Source of the DNA: Oscillospiraceae bacterium
GTDB taxonomy: Bacteria > Bacillota > Clostridia > Oscillospirales > Ruminococcaceae
Length of the DNA: 64,000 nt
Reading direction: 5' to 3'
NCBI GenBank assembly: GCA_017439985.1
Contig: JAFSIC010000044.1
Location: 80,676 to 144,675, forward strand
Shown here: positions 44,173 to 52,116 of the stretch, in pieces
Position numbering within the stretch: position 1 is the stretch's first letter
Layout: each line of letters starts with the position of its first letter
Notes under the pieces: generated by a model
Told to the model about the DNA's origin: nothing
The model's database searches: none
The model's input: only the letters and a program-made list of their open reading frames with translations
Made by a program: the position numbers and the translations under genes

Positions 44173-44873
44173 TATTTCTGCGCCTTCTTTGCCTGATAGG
44201 TGTCATACATCTGCTTGAGGATGGTGCTGAAAATGCCCAGACCAAAGAGACAAAGCAGACCGGTCACCAGCCATCTTGCACCTCCTGTCAGCATACCTCC
44301 AACGTAGGAGTACACAATGGTTGCCGGCAGCTGGCCGATTCCGGTCGCGAGGAAGAACGGCAGGAATTTGATTGGAGTGAGACCTGCAAAGTAGCTGACC
44401 GCATCGAAGGAAACAAAAGGAAGCAGACGGCAGACCAGAATGGTTTTGCTGCCGTATTTTTCAAAGTAGCCCTCTACGGCTGCCAGCGCACCCTTGCCTG
44501 CGAATTTTTCCACCACATCACGACCCAGTGCGCGTGCGATGAGGAAGCAAAGGGCTGCACCCACCATTGCGGAGCTCCAGGACAGGATAGCGCCCTGCCA
44601 CCAGCCGAAAATGGCAGCATTGGAAACGGTGATGAGGAAGGCCGGCAGCGGTGCCAGCAGAGAAGAAAAGACCATCAGGCTGAAGGATACCACCACGGCA
44701 AATGCGCCAAAGGAACGGATATACTCGATGACGGCATCTACGTTGGCCGAACCCAGCACGGAGGTCACCGTGTCCACGGTATTTTTCACAGAAGGTACAC
44801 AGAAGTACAGCAGTACCGCCAGAAGAATCAGCGCTACGGTGATCCAGCGTCCATAATTATGTTTCTTTGTCAT
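44172..44873 (-). CDS. TVP38/TMEM64 family membrane protein (second copy)
   Basis: 233 aa from the ATG at 44873 behind AAGGAG, overlapping the first TVP38 gene by 17 bp. About six hydrophobic segments with the SNARE-associated/DedA-like core (SNAAIFGWWQGAILSWSSAM and RLLPFVSFDAVSYFAGLT). These proteins are thought to be lipid scramblases or carriers; YdjX/YdjZ of E. coli belong to the same family. Confidence 0.88.
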   Translation of the reverse strand: MTKKHNYGRWITVALILLAVLLYFCVPSVKNTVDTVTSVLGSANVDAVIEYIRSFGAFAVVVSFSLMVFSSLLAPLPAFLITVSNAAIFGWWQGAILSWSSAMVGAALCFLIARALGRDVVEKFAGKGALAAVEGYFEKYGSKTILVCRLLPFVSFDAVSYFAGLTPIKFLPFFLATGIGQLPATIVYSYVGGMLTGGARWLVTGLLCLFGLGIFSTILKQMYDTYQAKKAQK

Positions 44874-45552
44874 TGTTTTCGCTCTCCTTGTCGTTGTTTG
44901 TTGAGGATGGAAGAAGTTTCTTACCCAGCACTGTTGTAACTGCCAACAGAAGCAAAAGCAAGGCAATGGCAAGCCAGAAGGATGCCGATGTCACATCCAA
45001 TACCTTGTCGCCGATGTTGATGAAGGCCAATGTACCGGGGATGATGCCCAATGCCGAAGCCAACAGATAAGAACGAAAGCTCATCTCTGTCAGACCGAAG
45101 CTGTAATTGATCAGATTATAGGGTACGGCAGGAATCAGGCGCAGAATGATCAGCAGAAGAAAGCCCTGCTTCCCTGCTGCAGTGTTCAGGCGCCGCTGCC
45201 AGTCGGGACTGAGCTTTCGCTGTAGCATGTTCCGTACCTGTTCTCGTCCGAAGGAACGAGCCATGAAGAACATCAGGCTGCAGTTGAGGACAGCTCCCAG
45301 AAAGGTGTAGATACTGCCGCGAAACAATCCGAAAAGCAGTCCGCCTGCCAGTGCCAGGATCGGCACCGGAAAGAAAAAAGCAGGTAAAAGCACCCACAGA
45401 CCGATATATGCCAGCGGAGCGGCACTGCCAAAGCGGGACAGAAGCAGCTGCAGCTCCTGCGGTGACAAAACAGTGGACAGCTTCCAGGTCAACAGGATCA
45501 GCAACGCAAAAAGGAGCAGCAGAAGCAAGTGCTTTTTGTTCGTTTGTTTCAT
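44857..45552 (-). CDS. TVP38/TMEM64 family membrane protein (first copy)
   Basis: 231 aa. Core FPVPILALAGGLLFGLFRGS and LRLIPAVPYNLINYSFGLT; reentrant loops typical of the DedA superfamily. C-terminal tail is acidic/Asn-rich (NNDKESENNDKET). First gene of the minus-strand operon TVP38-TVP38-Fe-S protein, divergent from the rhodanese lipoprotein. Confidence 0.88.
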   Translation of the reverse strand: MKQTNKKHLLLLLLFALLILLTWKLSTVLSPQELQLLLSRFGSAAPLAYIGLWVLLPAFFFPVPILALAGGLLFGLFRGSIYTFLGAVLNCSLMFFMARSFGREQVRNMLQRKLSPDWQRRLNTAAGKQGFLLLIILRLIPAVPYNLINYSFGLTEMSFRSYLLASALGIIPGTLAFINIGDKVLDVTSASFWLAIALLLLLLAVTTVLGKKLLPSSTNNDKESENNDKET

Positions 45553-45587
45553 TTTATATCTCCTGTTGCAAAGGATATTTTGTAACC

Positions 45588-45617
45588 AGTTTAACTGAGA
45601 CTTTCCACACTTGTCAA
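45588..45617 (-). promoter_or_regulatory. Promoter of the TVP38 operon
   Basis: Minus-strand TTGACA, 18-bp spacer, TAAACT. Confidence 0.55.
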
Positions 45618-45624
45618 CGACCGA

Positions 45625-45645
45625 TCCATAGATAAAATCTATGGA
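45625..45645. promoter_or_regulatory. Perfect palindrome in the divergent promoter region
   Basis: Arms TCCATAGAT and ATCTATGGA around AAA. It lies 7 bp upstream of the TVP38 -35 box and 36 bp upstream of the rhodanese -35 box, a position suited to an activator serving both. No regulator gene is adjacent. Confidence 0.65.
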
Positions 45646-45681
45646 GACACTGCCTTTTGTCCGTTGGAAAAATTCCTATGA

Positions 45682-45710
45682 TTGACAAAAGTCTGTCGCT
45701 TTGCTATTCT
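45682..45710 (+). promoter_or_regulatory. Promoter of the rhodanese lipoprotein
   Basis: TTGACA, 17-bp spacer, TATTCT (context CTATTCT). Confidence 0.75.
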
Positions 45711-45754
45711 TTCCTTGCTTTTCAAAAGCAATATTATGTTTATGGAGGTTTACC

Positions 45755-47353
45755 ATGAAAAGAATTCTTGCTGCTCTGATGTGCGCGCTGATGGTTCTCA
45801 CTATGATGGCCGGCTGCACTCAGGAACAGGCTACCACTACCCCACCTGCAGAAAACAAAGTAGAAGCTCCTGCTTCCGATGTTGCTATGCAGTACAAAAC
45901 CGTTGACGAAGCAGAAGCTCTGCTGAATGACGACAGCTACGTGTTCTTCGACGTTCGTAAAGCTGCTGACTCCTCTGCTGCTACCATCCCTGGCGCTCTG
46001 GCTTACGACATGGATGCTGCAAAAGAAGGCAACTTTGAAGCAGGCGTTGCTACCATGACCCCTGCAATCAAAGATCTGGACAAAAACATCATTCTGGTTT
46101 GCTACTCCGGCAAACGCTACGCTCAGGCTACCACCAACGTGTTGTCTGCTCTGGGCTACGATATGTCCAAAGTTTACACTCTGGAAGGCGGCTTCACCGC
46201 TTGGTCCGAAGCCGGCAAAGCAACTTCTGCTCCGGAAGAAGCTCCTGCTAAAATCGAAGCTCCTGCTTCCGACGTAGCAATGCAGTACATCACCGTTGAC
46301 GATGCTGAGAAAGTTCTGAACGATGATTCTTACGTATTCTTCGACGTACGCAAAGCTGCTGACTCCGCAAAAGCTACCATTCCGGGCGCTCTGGCTTACG
46401 ACATGGACGCTGCAAAAGAAGGCGACTTTGAAGCAGGCGTTAAAGTAATGCAGGATGCAACCAAAGATCTGGACAAAAATCTGGTTATCGTATGCTACTC
46501 CGGTAAACGCTACGCTCAGGCTACCACCAACGTACTGTCCGCTCTGGGCTACGATATGTCCAAAGTTTATACTCTGGAAGGCGGTTTCACTGCTTGGAAC
46601 AAAGCAAACAAAGAAGTTCTGATCGCAGATGACATCAAAGCTCCTGAAACTGACGTAGCTATGCAGTACATCTCTGTTGCTGATGCTGCTAAAGTTCTGG
46701 GTGATGAAAATTACGTATTCTTCGACGTTCGTAAAGCTGCTGACTCCTCCGCTGCTACCATTCCGGGCGCTGCTGCTCACGATATGGATGCTGCAAAAGA
46801 AGGTGACTTTGCTCACGGCGTTGCTACCATGCAGCTGGCTACCCGCGGTCTGGACAAAAATATCGTAATCATCTGCTACTCCGGTAAATCCTACGCTCAG
46901 GCTACCACCAACGCTCTCTCCGCTCTGGGCTACGATATGTCCAAAGTTTACACTCTGGAAGGCGGCTTCAAAGCATGGTCCGAAGCATTCAAAGATGATG
47001 TTGCTATGAACTACATCGCCCCTGCTGATGCTCTGGCTGTTCTGGAAGATGATTCCTATGTATTCTTCGATGTTCGCAAAGCTGACGACCATAAAGCCGG
47101 TCACATCAAAGGCTCTCTGAGCTACGACATGGACGCTGCAAAAGAAGGCGACTTCAATGCAGGTCTGGCTACCATGCTGGAAGCTACCAAAGATCTGGAC
47201 AAAAATGTCGTTGTAATCTGCTACTCCGGTAAACGCTACGCTCAGGCTACCACCAACGCTCTGTCCGCTCTGGGCTATGATATGTCCAAAGTCTTCACTC
47301 TCGAAGGCGGTATGAAAGCTTGGACCGACGCCGGTTACGCTACCGAAGCTTAA
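45755..47353 (+). CDS. Lipoprotein with four rhodanese domains
   Basis: 532 aa from the ATG at 45755 (GGAGG upstream); reading from an earlier codon would bury the signal. Lipobox TMMAGC (Cys near 22). Four rhodanese domains follow (about 45-155, 170-285, 295-410, 415-530), each with the loop CYSGK and QATTN(V/A)LSALGYD. The first three are near-identical and have lost the usual GHI(P/K)GA histidine (SSAATIPGA or SAKATIPGA); the fourth keeps KAGHIKGS. All four catalytic Cys remain. The protein would be tethered to the outer face of the membrane, next to two TVP38 proteins encoded divergently. YnjE, the multi-rhodanese of E. coli, is the functional parallel. Confidence 0.9.
   Translation: MKRILAALMCALMVLTMMAGCTQEQATTTPPAENKVEAPASDVAMQYKTVDEAEALLNDDSYVFFDVRKAADSSAATIPGALAYDMDAAKEGNFEAGVATMTPAIKDLDKNIILVCYSGKRYAQATTNVLSALGYDMSKVYTLEGGFTAWSEAGKATSAPEEAPAKIEAPASDVAMQYITVDDAEKVLNDDSYVFFDVRKAADSAKATIPGALAYDMDAAKEGDFEAGVKVMQDATKDLDKNLVIVCYSGKRYAQATTNVLSALGYDMSKVYTLEGGFTAWNKANKEVLIADDIKAPETDVAMQYISVADAAKVLGDENYVFFDVRKAADSSAATIPGAAAHDMDAAKEGDFAHGVATMQLATRGLDKNIVIICYSGKSYAQATTNALSALGYDMSKVYTLEGGFKAWSEAFKDDVAMNYIAPADALAVLEDDSYVFFDVRKADDHKAGHIKGSLSYDMDAAKEGDFNAGLATMLEATKDLDKNVVVICYSGKRYAQATTNALSALGYDMSKVFTLEGGMKAWTDAGYATEA
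45880..47340 (+). repeat. Tandem coding repeats of the rhodanese lipoprotein
   Basis: Four units of about 345-390 bp; the active-site codons recur near 46100, 46492, 46873 and 47218. Units share long exact DNA blocks (for example around GCTACGCTCAGGCTACCACC), so copy number could change by recombination. Confidence 0.85.
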
Positions 47354-47366
47354 TTCAAAACCTATA

Positions 47367-47405
47367 AAAAAAGGCCGTTTCCCTTGCGGGAAGCGGTCTT
47401 TTTTC
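47367..47405 (+). terminator. Terminator of the rhodanese lipoprotein gene
   Basis: Imperfect stem between GGCCGTTTCCC and GGGAAGCGGTC, loop TTGC, T-run. Confidence 0.8.
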
Positions 47406-47534
47406 GTGAATTTACTTAAAAAATCCTATTGAAAATATCAATAATAGCTGTTTTTTGAAAGAATTTTGTATTTTCGTTAAAACTCCACCATACAGCTCCA
47501 TATTGGAAACTGCTTTCTGAAAAGAATGCACAAA

Positions 47535-47572
47535 GAAACCTCCTGCCGAAATCAGCAGGAGGTTTTTTCGAT
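47535..47572 (-). terminator. Terminator of the PII-like/DUF1538 operon
   Basis: Stem AAACCTCCTGC / GCAGGAGGTTT, 8-nt loop, T-run on the minus strand. Between 47405 and 47535 no gene is seen. Confidence 0.85.
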
Positions 47573-48261
47573 TATATACCCATGACGCTGTCGATCGGCA
47601 GGGACAGAACCAGGCCCTCTGCCTCGCTGTGCATGCCGCAGCGTTCGCTGATGGCACGCATGATGCCGACTTTCATCTCATGGTCGGCAAGAATCAGCAC
47701 CAGTTCTTTTTCCTCATGGACACCCAAGCCCCAAACATTTGTGGCTTCTTCGCTTCCGATGCTGCGGCTGTGCATCAAGGTACCGCCGCGGGCGCCGGCT
47801 GCTCTTGCAGCATCCATCACTTCTCCGCCAAAGCCGCGGTTCACAATGGCTGCAATGAGCACATATGTAGATTCAGACATATAAATCTCCTTCCTTCCCT
47901 TGTCGGAACCTTCGATGACTTCCGCTGTGTGCGTCATCATACGCAGCAGCAGATTGTTTGCCGCTGTCAGCGGAATGGTGAAAGCGATGCCGCTGTTGAC
48001 TGCATCGAGACGCAGCTCCGAATGCAGTTTGCCCAGCATCAGCTTGCCGAAGGATTCCGGCACGGTACTGATCAGCACACCTTTATCGCTGCTGCCCAGA
48101 CCCAATGTATCCATGATCTGACTGGAGGCAGTCCCCTCCGCGTAGAAGCGGTACTGAATGGGCAGAGCGCTCTTCAGGAACAGATCTGCCGCTTTATCCG
48201 TCAGTTTTGGGGAGGCGATCAGCACAAGCAGCTGATAGCGTCTATTTGCTTTTTGTTCCAT
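47572..48261 (-). CDS. PII-like signalling protein (two ferredoxin-like repeats)
   Basis: 229 aa. Two halves: LLVLIASPKLTDKAADLFL and VLIAAIVNRGFGGEVMDAARAAGARGGT, the latter a PII T-loop/core pattern. Paired with the DUF1538 membrane protein; the stop of that gene is directly at the start here. PII-like proteins usually gate an adjacent transporter in response to nucleotides. Confidence 0.82.
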   Translation of the reverse strand: MEQKANRRYQLLVLIASPKLTDKAADLFLKSALPIQYRFYAEGTASSQIMDTLGLGSSDKGVLISTVPESFGKLMLGKLHSELRLDAVNSGIAFTIPLTAANNLLLRMMTHTAEVIEGSDKGRKEIYMSESTYVLIAAIVNRGFGGEVMDAARAAGARGGTLMHSRSIGSEEATNVWGLGVHEEKELVLILADHEMKVGIMRAISERCGMHSEAEGLVLSLPIDSVMGI

Positions 48262-49791
48262 CTACCATGCCACCTCCAGATCAATGATTTCATCGCTGTC
48301 ATCGCTAATTCCGGTAGGCTGCAGAGCAGTTTTCTGGAGCTTATCGGTTTTGAATTTATAAACAAGACCCATGATCTGAATAGCGATCAGTGGAGTCAGC
48401 GCAACCAGCGCAACCACACCGAAGGCATCGGTCATCAGATTACCGCCGAGAGCCTGGCAAGTGCCGATGCTCAGCGGCAGCAGGAAGGTCGAAGTCATCG
48501 GACCGCTGGCTACGCCACCGGAGTCGAATGCGATACCGACGAAAATTTTCGGAACAAACACAGACATCAGCAAGGCGACGATATAGCCCGGAATGATGAT
48601 GTACTGGATCGGAATACCCAGCAGAACACGCAGCATCGCGGTGCCGATACTGATCGCAACACCGATGGACATGGAGCGGTTCATGGCTTTCACGGAGATC
48701 GCGCCGTCGGTGACGGTCTCTACCTGATGGTTCAATACCTGAATGGCAGGCTCCGCTTTGACGATGTAGTAACCGATCAGCATACCGATCGGAACAATAA
48801 CCCAGTTGAAGCTGAGAGACGCCAGTTCTTTGCCGATCAGGGCGCCCACCGGCGCAAAGCCCACATTAACACCGCAGAGGAAGAGCACCAGACCCAAGTA
48901 TGTATAAAGGAGACCCACGATGATTCGTTTGATCTGTCGCTTCTGATAGCGGTGGGTCAGGAACTGGAAAATCGCAAACACTGCTGCGATCGGTGCCAGA
49001 GAAATAAAGACCTCATTGGCGTATTCCGGAATTTCGTGAAAGAATACCTGCACCACATCGCGGGTGGTTCCCACGCTGGCAACATCCGACATGGAGTACG
49101 CCGCCTCCGTCGGACGATAGAAGCAGCCTAATACGAGCACTGCAAGAATTGGTCCGACGCTGGAGAGCGCAACCAGACCGAAGCTGTCGCTGGCGGAGTT
49201 TTTGTCCCCTCGCAGAGAAGCGAGACCGACACCCATCGCCATAATAAACGGTACCGTCATTGGTCCGGTGGTCACGCCGCCGGAGTCAAAGGCAACCGCA
49301 AGAAAAGCATCAGGCACCAAGAAGGACGCGCCAATAAGAAAAACATACAGAATGATCAGGAGCTTGGACAGACTGATCTGATAGCGGATACGGACAATGG
49401 CCAAAGCCAGGAAAATACCGACACCAACGGCAACAGTCAGAATCAGCACCAGATTCGGCACCGATGGCACCTGTTCCGCCAGCACCTGCAGGTCCGGCTC
49501 GGAAATGGTAATGATCAGACCCATGGCAAAGCCGATGAGAACGACCCACCAGATATTTTTGGTTTTGGATACCTGAACGCCGATGCCTTCACCGATCGGT
49601 GTCATCGCCATCTCGGCACCCAACTGGAAGAAGCCCATACCTCCTATCAGCATGACGGCGCCCACAAGGAACATCGTCATTGTCCCCAGCTCCACCGGCG
49701 CAAGCAGAATGCTGATGAGCAGCACAATGCCCGTGATCGGAAGAACCGCAGAAAGGGATTCCAATGTTTTTTCTTTTAATTTGGAATTCAA
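48262..49791 (-). CDS. DUF1538 family membrane transporter
   Basis: 509 aa with about 12 hydrophobic helices in two homologous halves, each with the motif FDSGGV(T/A)(T/S)GPMT (near residues 172 and 412). The duplicated DUF1538 fold is transporter-like; substrate unknown. Almost always next to a PII-like protein. First gene of the two-gene operon. Confidence 0.85.
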   Translation of the reverse strand: MNSKLKEKTLESLSAVLPITGIVLLISILLAPVELGTMTMFLVGAVMLIGGMGFFQLGAEMAMTPIGEGIGVQVSKTKNIWWVVLIGFAMGLIITISEPDLQVLAEQVPSVPNLVLILTVAVGVGIFLALAIVRIRYQISLSKLLIILYVFLIGASFLVPDAFLAVAFDSGGVTTGPMTVPFIMAMGVGLASLRGDKNSASDSFGLVALSSVGPILAVLVLGCFYRPTEAAYSMSDVASVGTTRDVVQVFFHEIPEYANEVFISLAPIAAVFAIFQFLTHRYQKRQIKRIIVGLLYTYLGLVLFLCGVNVGFAPVGALIGKELASLSFNWVIVPIGMLIGYYIVKAEPAIQVLNHQVETVTDGAISVKAMNRSMSIGVAISIGTAMLRVLLGIPIQYIIIPGYIVALLMSVFVPKIFVGIAFDSGGVASGPMTSTFLLPLSIGTCQALGGNLMTDAFGVVALVALTPLIAIQIMGLVYKFKTDKLQKTALQPTGISDDSDEIIDLEVAW

Positions 49792-49969
49792 TTCCGCACA
49801 ACCTTTCTTGTATAATTATTCTTTTTGCACCGGCCTCCTTTGTATCATCAAGCAAAATTCTCTTGAAGTTCCAGAAAATTAATATCCTATCGCATGCAAA
49901 AAATATACAGTTTTGTTGTAATAGTTTCCAAACTCAAACGAAAGATTATTTGAACATTTTATGAAACAA

Positions 49970-50010
49970 AAATCCCCCCTCGAAACCACTCATACTCGAA
50001 GGGGGATAAA
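49970..50010 (-). terminator. Terminator of the molybdenum enzyme operon
   Basis: Stem ATCCCCC / GGGGGAT with inner TCG pairs, T-rich tail on the minus strand. The 49792-49970 stretch is A+T-rich promoter DNA for the DUF1538 gene. Confidence 0.7.
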
Positions 50011-50026
50011 AAGGAGATATTTTGTT

Positions 50027-50464
50027 TTATTCTACTATAATCTGTTTGACGTCGCTGACGCTGCGTTTGCTGTTGCTATCGCCAAAGACAATTAAGCGCA
50101 GTGTCCCCTCTTCCAGCAGGAAGTGGGCGTTTTCTGCTTCGTCGGCATGGACTTCGGCGCTGTAAGAGTCGTCAGATACAACGCAAACACGCTGATATGT
50201 GCTGACGCCGCACTGTTTCAGCAGGTCAGGAAGCGAGATACCCTGTCCGGAAACAGGAATTTCCTCCCCCTTGCCATTGACACGAACACCGCTGATCTGC
50301 TCATAACGGAAAGCAGAAAGGTTCCGTTCATCGCTTTTGCCATCGACGATCAGCTGCACGCACTGTTCCTCAACCTGTTCTCTGCTGCTCAGATGCAGCC
50401 AGCTGAACAGCAGCACAAGCATCAAAAGCAGCGCAGCCGCTGCAATAAGTTTACGATTTTTCAT
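50027..50464 (-). CDS. Membrane-anchored small protein, possible molybdopterin-binding-fold fragment
   Basis: 145 aa from the ATG at 50464 (AAAAGGAG upstream). One N-terminal membrane helix (about 6-24). The rest (GVRVNGKGEEIPVSG, LPDLLKQCGVSTYQRVCVVSDDSYSAEV) recalls the small beta domain that binds molybdopterin in sulfite-oxidase-type proteins, which would fit the operon. Resemblance is by eye only. Confidence 0.5.
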   Translation of the reverse strand: MKNRKLIAAAALLLMLVLLFSWLHLSSREQVEEQCVQLIVDGKSDERNLSAFRYEQISGVRVNGKGEEIPVSGQGISLPDLLKQCGVSTYQRVCVVSDDSYSAEVHADEAENAHFLLEEGTLRLIVFGDSNSKRSVSDVKQIIVE

Positions 50465-50478
50465 TTTTGTTGCTCCTT

Positions 50479-51006
50479 TTAGATCATCGATAGGATTGGT
50501 TTCAGGCGTTTGACCAGTGCTGCACCTAACAGTCCCCAAAGCAGTCCACTGACTGCGGAAACGGTCAGATACAGACAAAGCACCACTCCCCACAGGTGAA
50601 AAACGATCAGATTTGCTGTCAGCGAGGCTGTGACAGCCGCCGCCATATTGCTGAAAGCCATTCGTTCTTCCTGGGACCAGGAGCGGGTCAGTGGGTACAG
50701 CAAGTCAATAACGATGCCGGGCATCAAGTAGCCCAAAGGCATCAGCGCTCCCATGCTGCCTACCCGCCCGCTGATCAGGGCAAGAGCCCCCTGCACTGCA
50801 CCCATCATGCTGCCACAGCGGCGCAGCTGCACCAACTCTGCGGCAATCACAAGGAACATCAGAGAAAAACCGGCGCTGATTCCACCGGGAATATGCAGGC
50901 TGTCGGTAAGCAGATTGGCAAAGGGGTTGATCAGCTTCTTTGCAAAGAGACCCAAAACAGCGCACAGAGCCATGAAAATCAGCTTGGTCAATTTGGATTT
51001 TTTCAT
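50479..51006 (-). CDS. ECF transporter S component-like membrane protein
   Basis: 175 aa from the ATG at 51006 (AAGGAG upstream). Six hydrophobic segments, LTKLIFMALCAVLGLFAKK at the start and PGGISAGFSLMFLVIAAELV. S components bind a vitamin or metal and share an ECF ATPase module encoded elsewhere. In a molybdenum operon the ligand could be a cofactor precursor or metal (inference). Confidence 0.65.
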   Translation of the reverse strand: MKKSKLTKLIFMALCAVLGLFAKKLINPFANLLTDSLHIPGGISAGFSLMFLVIAAELVQLRRCGSMMGAVQGALALISGRVGSMGALMPLGYLMPGIVIDLLYPLTRSWSQEERMAFSNMAAAVTASLTANLIVFHLWGVVLCLYLTVSAVSGLLWGLLGAALVKRLKPILSMI

Positions 51007-51009
51007 ATA

Positions 51010-51115
51010 GAACTCCTTCTCAAACACGGAAAGCATGACCGTTTCCCGTCATACTCTGGTCCGACACCATATTCCGGCAACAATGCCGCAACTTAGGCTG
51101 CAGGACTCGGAATTC
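51010..51115 (-). promoter_or_regulatory. Structured intergenic RNA before the ECF S component gene
   Basis: On the minus strand two hairpins can form: CGGC-ATTGTT-GCCG, and ATGAC-GGGAAACG-GTCAT, with flanking GTCC/GGAC able to enclose the first. No known riboswitch consensus was recognised. Confidence 0.35.
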
Positions 51116-51120
51116 GTTTG

Positions 51121-51678
51121 TTATTCTTGCAGGAAAGAGCGATACTCCTCCTCGGTGTTGATGTTTTTCAGCATAAAGGCAAACTGAGAAACATCTGCAT
51201 AGCAGACATTGATTTGCTCCAGAGCTTTCATCATACGGAAATCTCCGTTACGCAAACAACGCTCCAAGACAGGAAGCGCCGTTTTCCTGTAAATCGCCGC
51301 CAGGGGCTGACAGCGTCCATCTGCTACGGGAATCACCGCGTCATGATCTGTCAGCTGTGTCAGCAGATATTCGTACAGTTCCCATTTCAGCAGAGGCATA
51401 TCGCAGGCTGCCGTCATCAAGGTATCACTGCGGCAGGATTTCAGTCCGGCGTGCAAGCCGCCCATTGGGCCGCAGTCTTTATACTCATCCTGTATGATTT
51501 GACAGCCGGACAGTTTCTGTCTGACGATTTCGCCATAGGACACCAAGACTTGATCTGCATGAGCTTGAAACTCATTCAGCAGATGCTGGGTGAAGCTTTC
51601 CTCCCCGATCAGCAGACTGCCTTTGTGCTTCCCGCCCATGCGGCTGCTTTTTCCGCCCGCTAAAATCAACGCGTCCAT
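51121..51678 (-). CDS. mobA: Molybdenum cofactor guanylyltransferase
   Basis: 185 aa. Attaches GMP to molybdopterin to form MGD, the cofactor form needed by the oxidoreductase two genes upstream. GT-A nucleotidyltransferase motif ILAGGKSSRMGGKHKG (residues 5-20), with GGLHAGL and ACDMPLLKWELYEYL. One base after the ferredoxin gene. Confidence 0.92.
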   Translation of the reverse strand: MDALILAGGKSSRMGGKHKGSLLIGEESFTQHLLNEFQAHADQVLVSYGEIVRQKLSGCQIIQDEYKDCGPMGGLHAGLKSCRSDTLMTAACDMPLLKWELYEYLLTQLTDHDAVIPVADGRCQPLAAIYRKTALPVLERCLRNGDFRMMKALEQINVCYADVSQFAFMLKNINTEEEYRSFLQE

Positions 51679-51679
51679 T

Positions 51680-52114
51680 TTAGTCCAGCTCCAATTTCAG
51701 GCAGCCGGTGTTGCAGGCGCGGACACAAGCAGGTTCCAGACCGCAGGCAACGCGGGTTGCACAGCCATCGCATTTGACGATCTTGTTTTCCGCATCAAAG
51801 AGCGGAATATTGTGCGGGCAGGCAGCCTTGCACTTTCTGCAGCCCACACAGTCATCTCTGCGTACTGCAACCACAAAGCCGTTTTGGCTGCGTTCAAAGA
51901 CGTCCATCGGGCAGGCTGCCATGCAGGCTGCGTTTTCGCAGTGCAGACAGCTTTTTGTTTTGTAGCAGACCATGCCGCTTGGAGCGGTCACTTTCTCGTA
52001 GAGACGGCAGGACACAGGATGTTCTGCCGTTTCGTCGTAGTGCTGGTCAATGCAGGCGATGACACAGGCCAGACAGCCGGAGCATTTTTTCAAATCACAA
52101 ACAATTTTACTCAT
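51680..52114 (-). CDS. Four-cluster-type ferredoxin subunit
   Basis: 144 aa with about 16 Cys in the DmsB/HycB pattern: CSGCLACVIAC, CLHCENAACMAACP, CVGCRKCKAACP and CDGCATR...C...CVRAC. It should carry 4Fe-4S clusters that pass electrons between the molybdenum subunit and a partner. 2 bp from the catalytic subunit gene. Confidence 0.92.
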   Translation of the reverse strand: MSKIVCDLKKCSGCLACVIACIDQHYDETAEHPVSCRLYEKVTAPSGMVCYKTKSCLHCENAACMAACPMDVFERSQNGFVVAVRRDDCVGCRKCKAACPHNIPLFDAENKIVKCDGCATRVACGLEPACVRACNTGCLKLELD

Positions 52115-52116
52115 GG

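Noticed and set aside
45701-45754. An 18-residue extension before the lipoprotein signal
   Set aside because: It would block the lipobox from the N terminus and overlaps the promoter's -10 box.
45740-47104. A long minus-strand open frame opposite the rhodanese lipoprotein
   Set aside because: Mirror of the repeated coding sequence; the repeats make it look conserved, but it has no start signals.
45880-47340. Regular repeats that could suggest a CRISPR or minisatellite array
   Set aside because: Units are 345-390 bp, in frame and encode rhodanese domains; there are no short repeats with unique spacers anywhere in the window.
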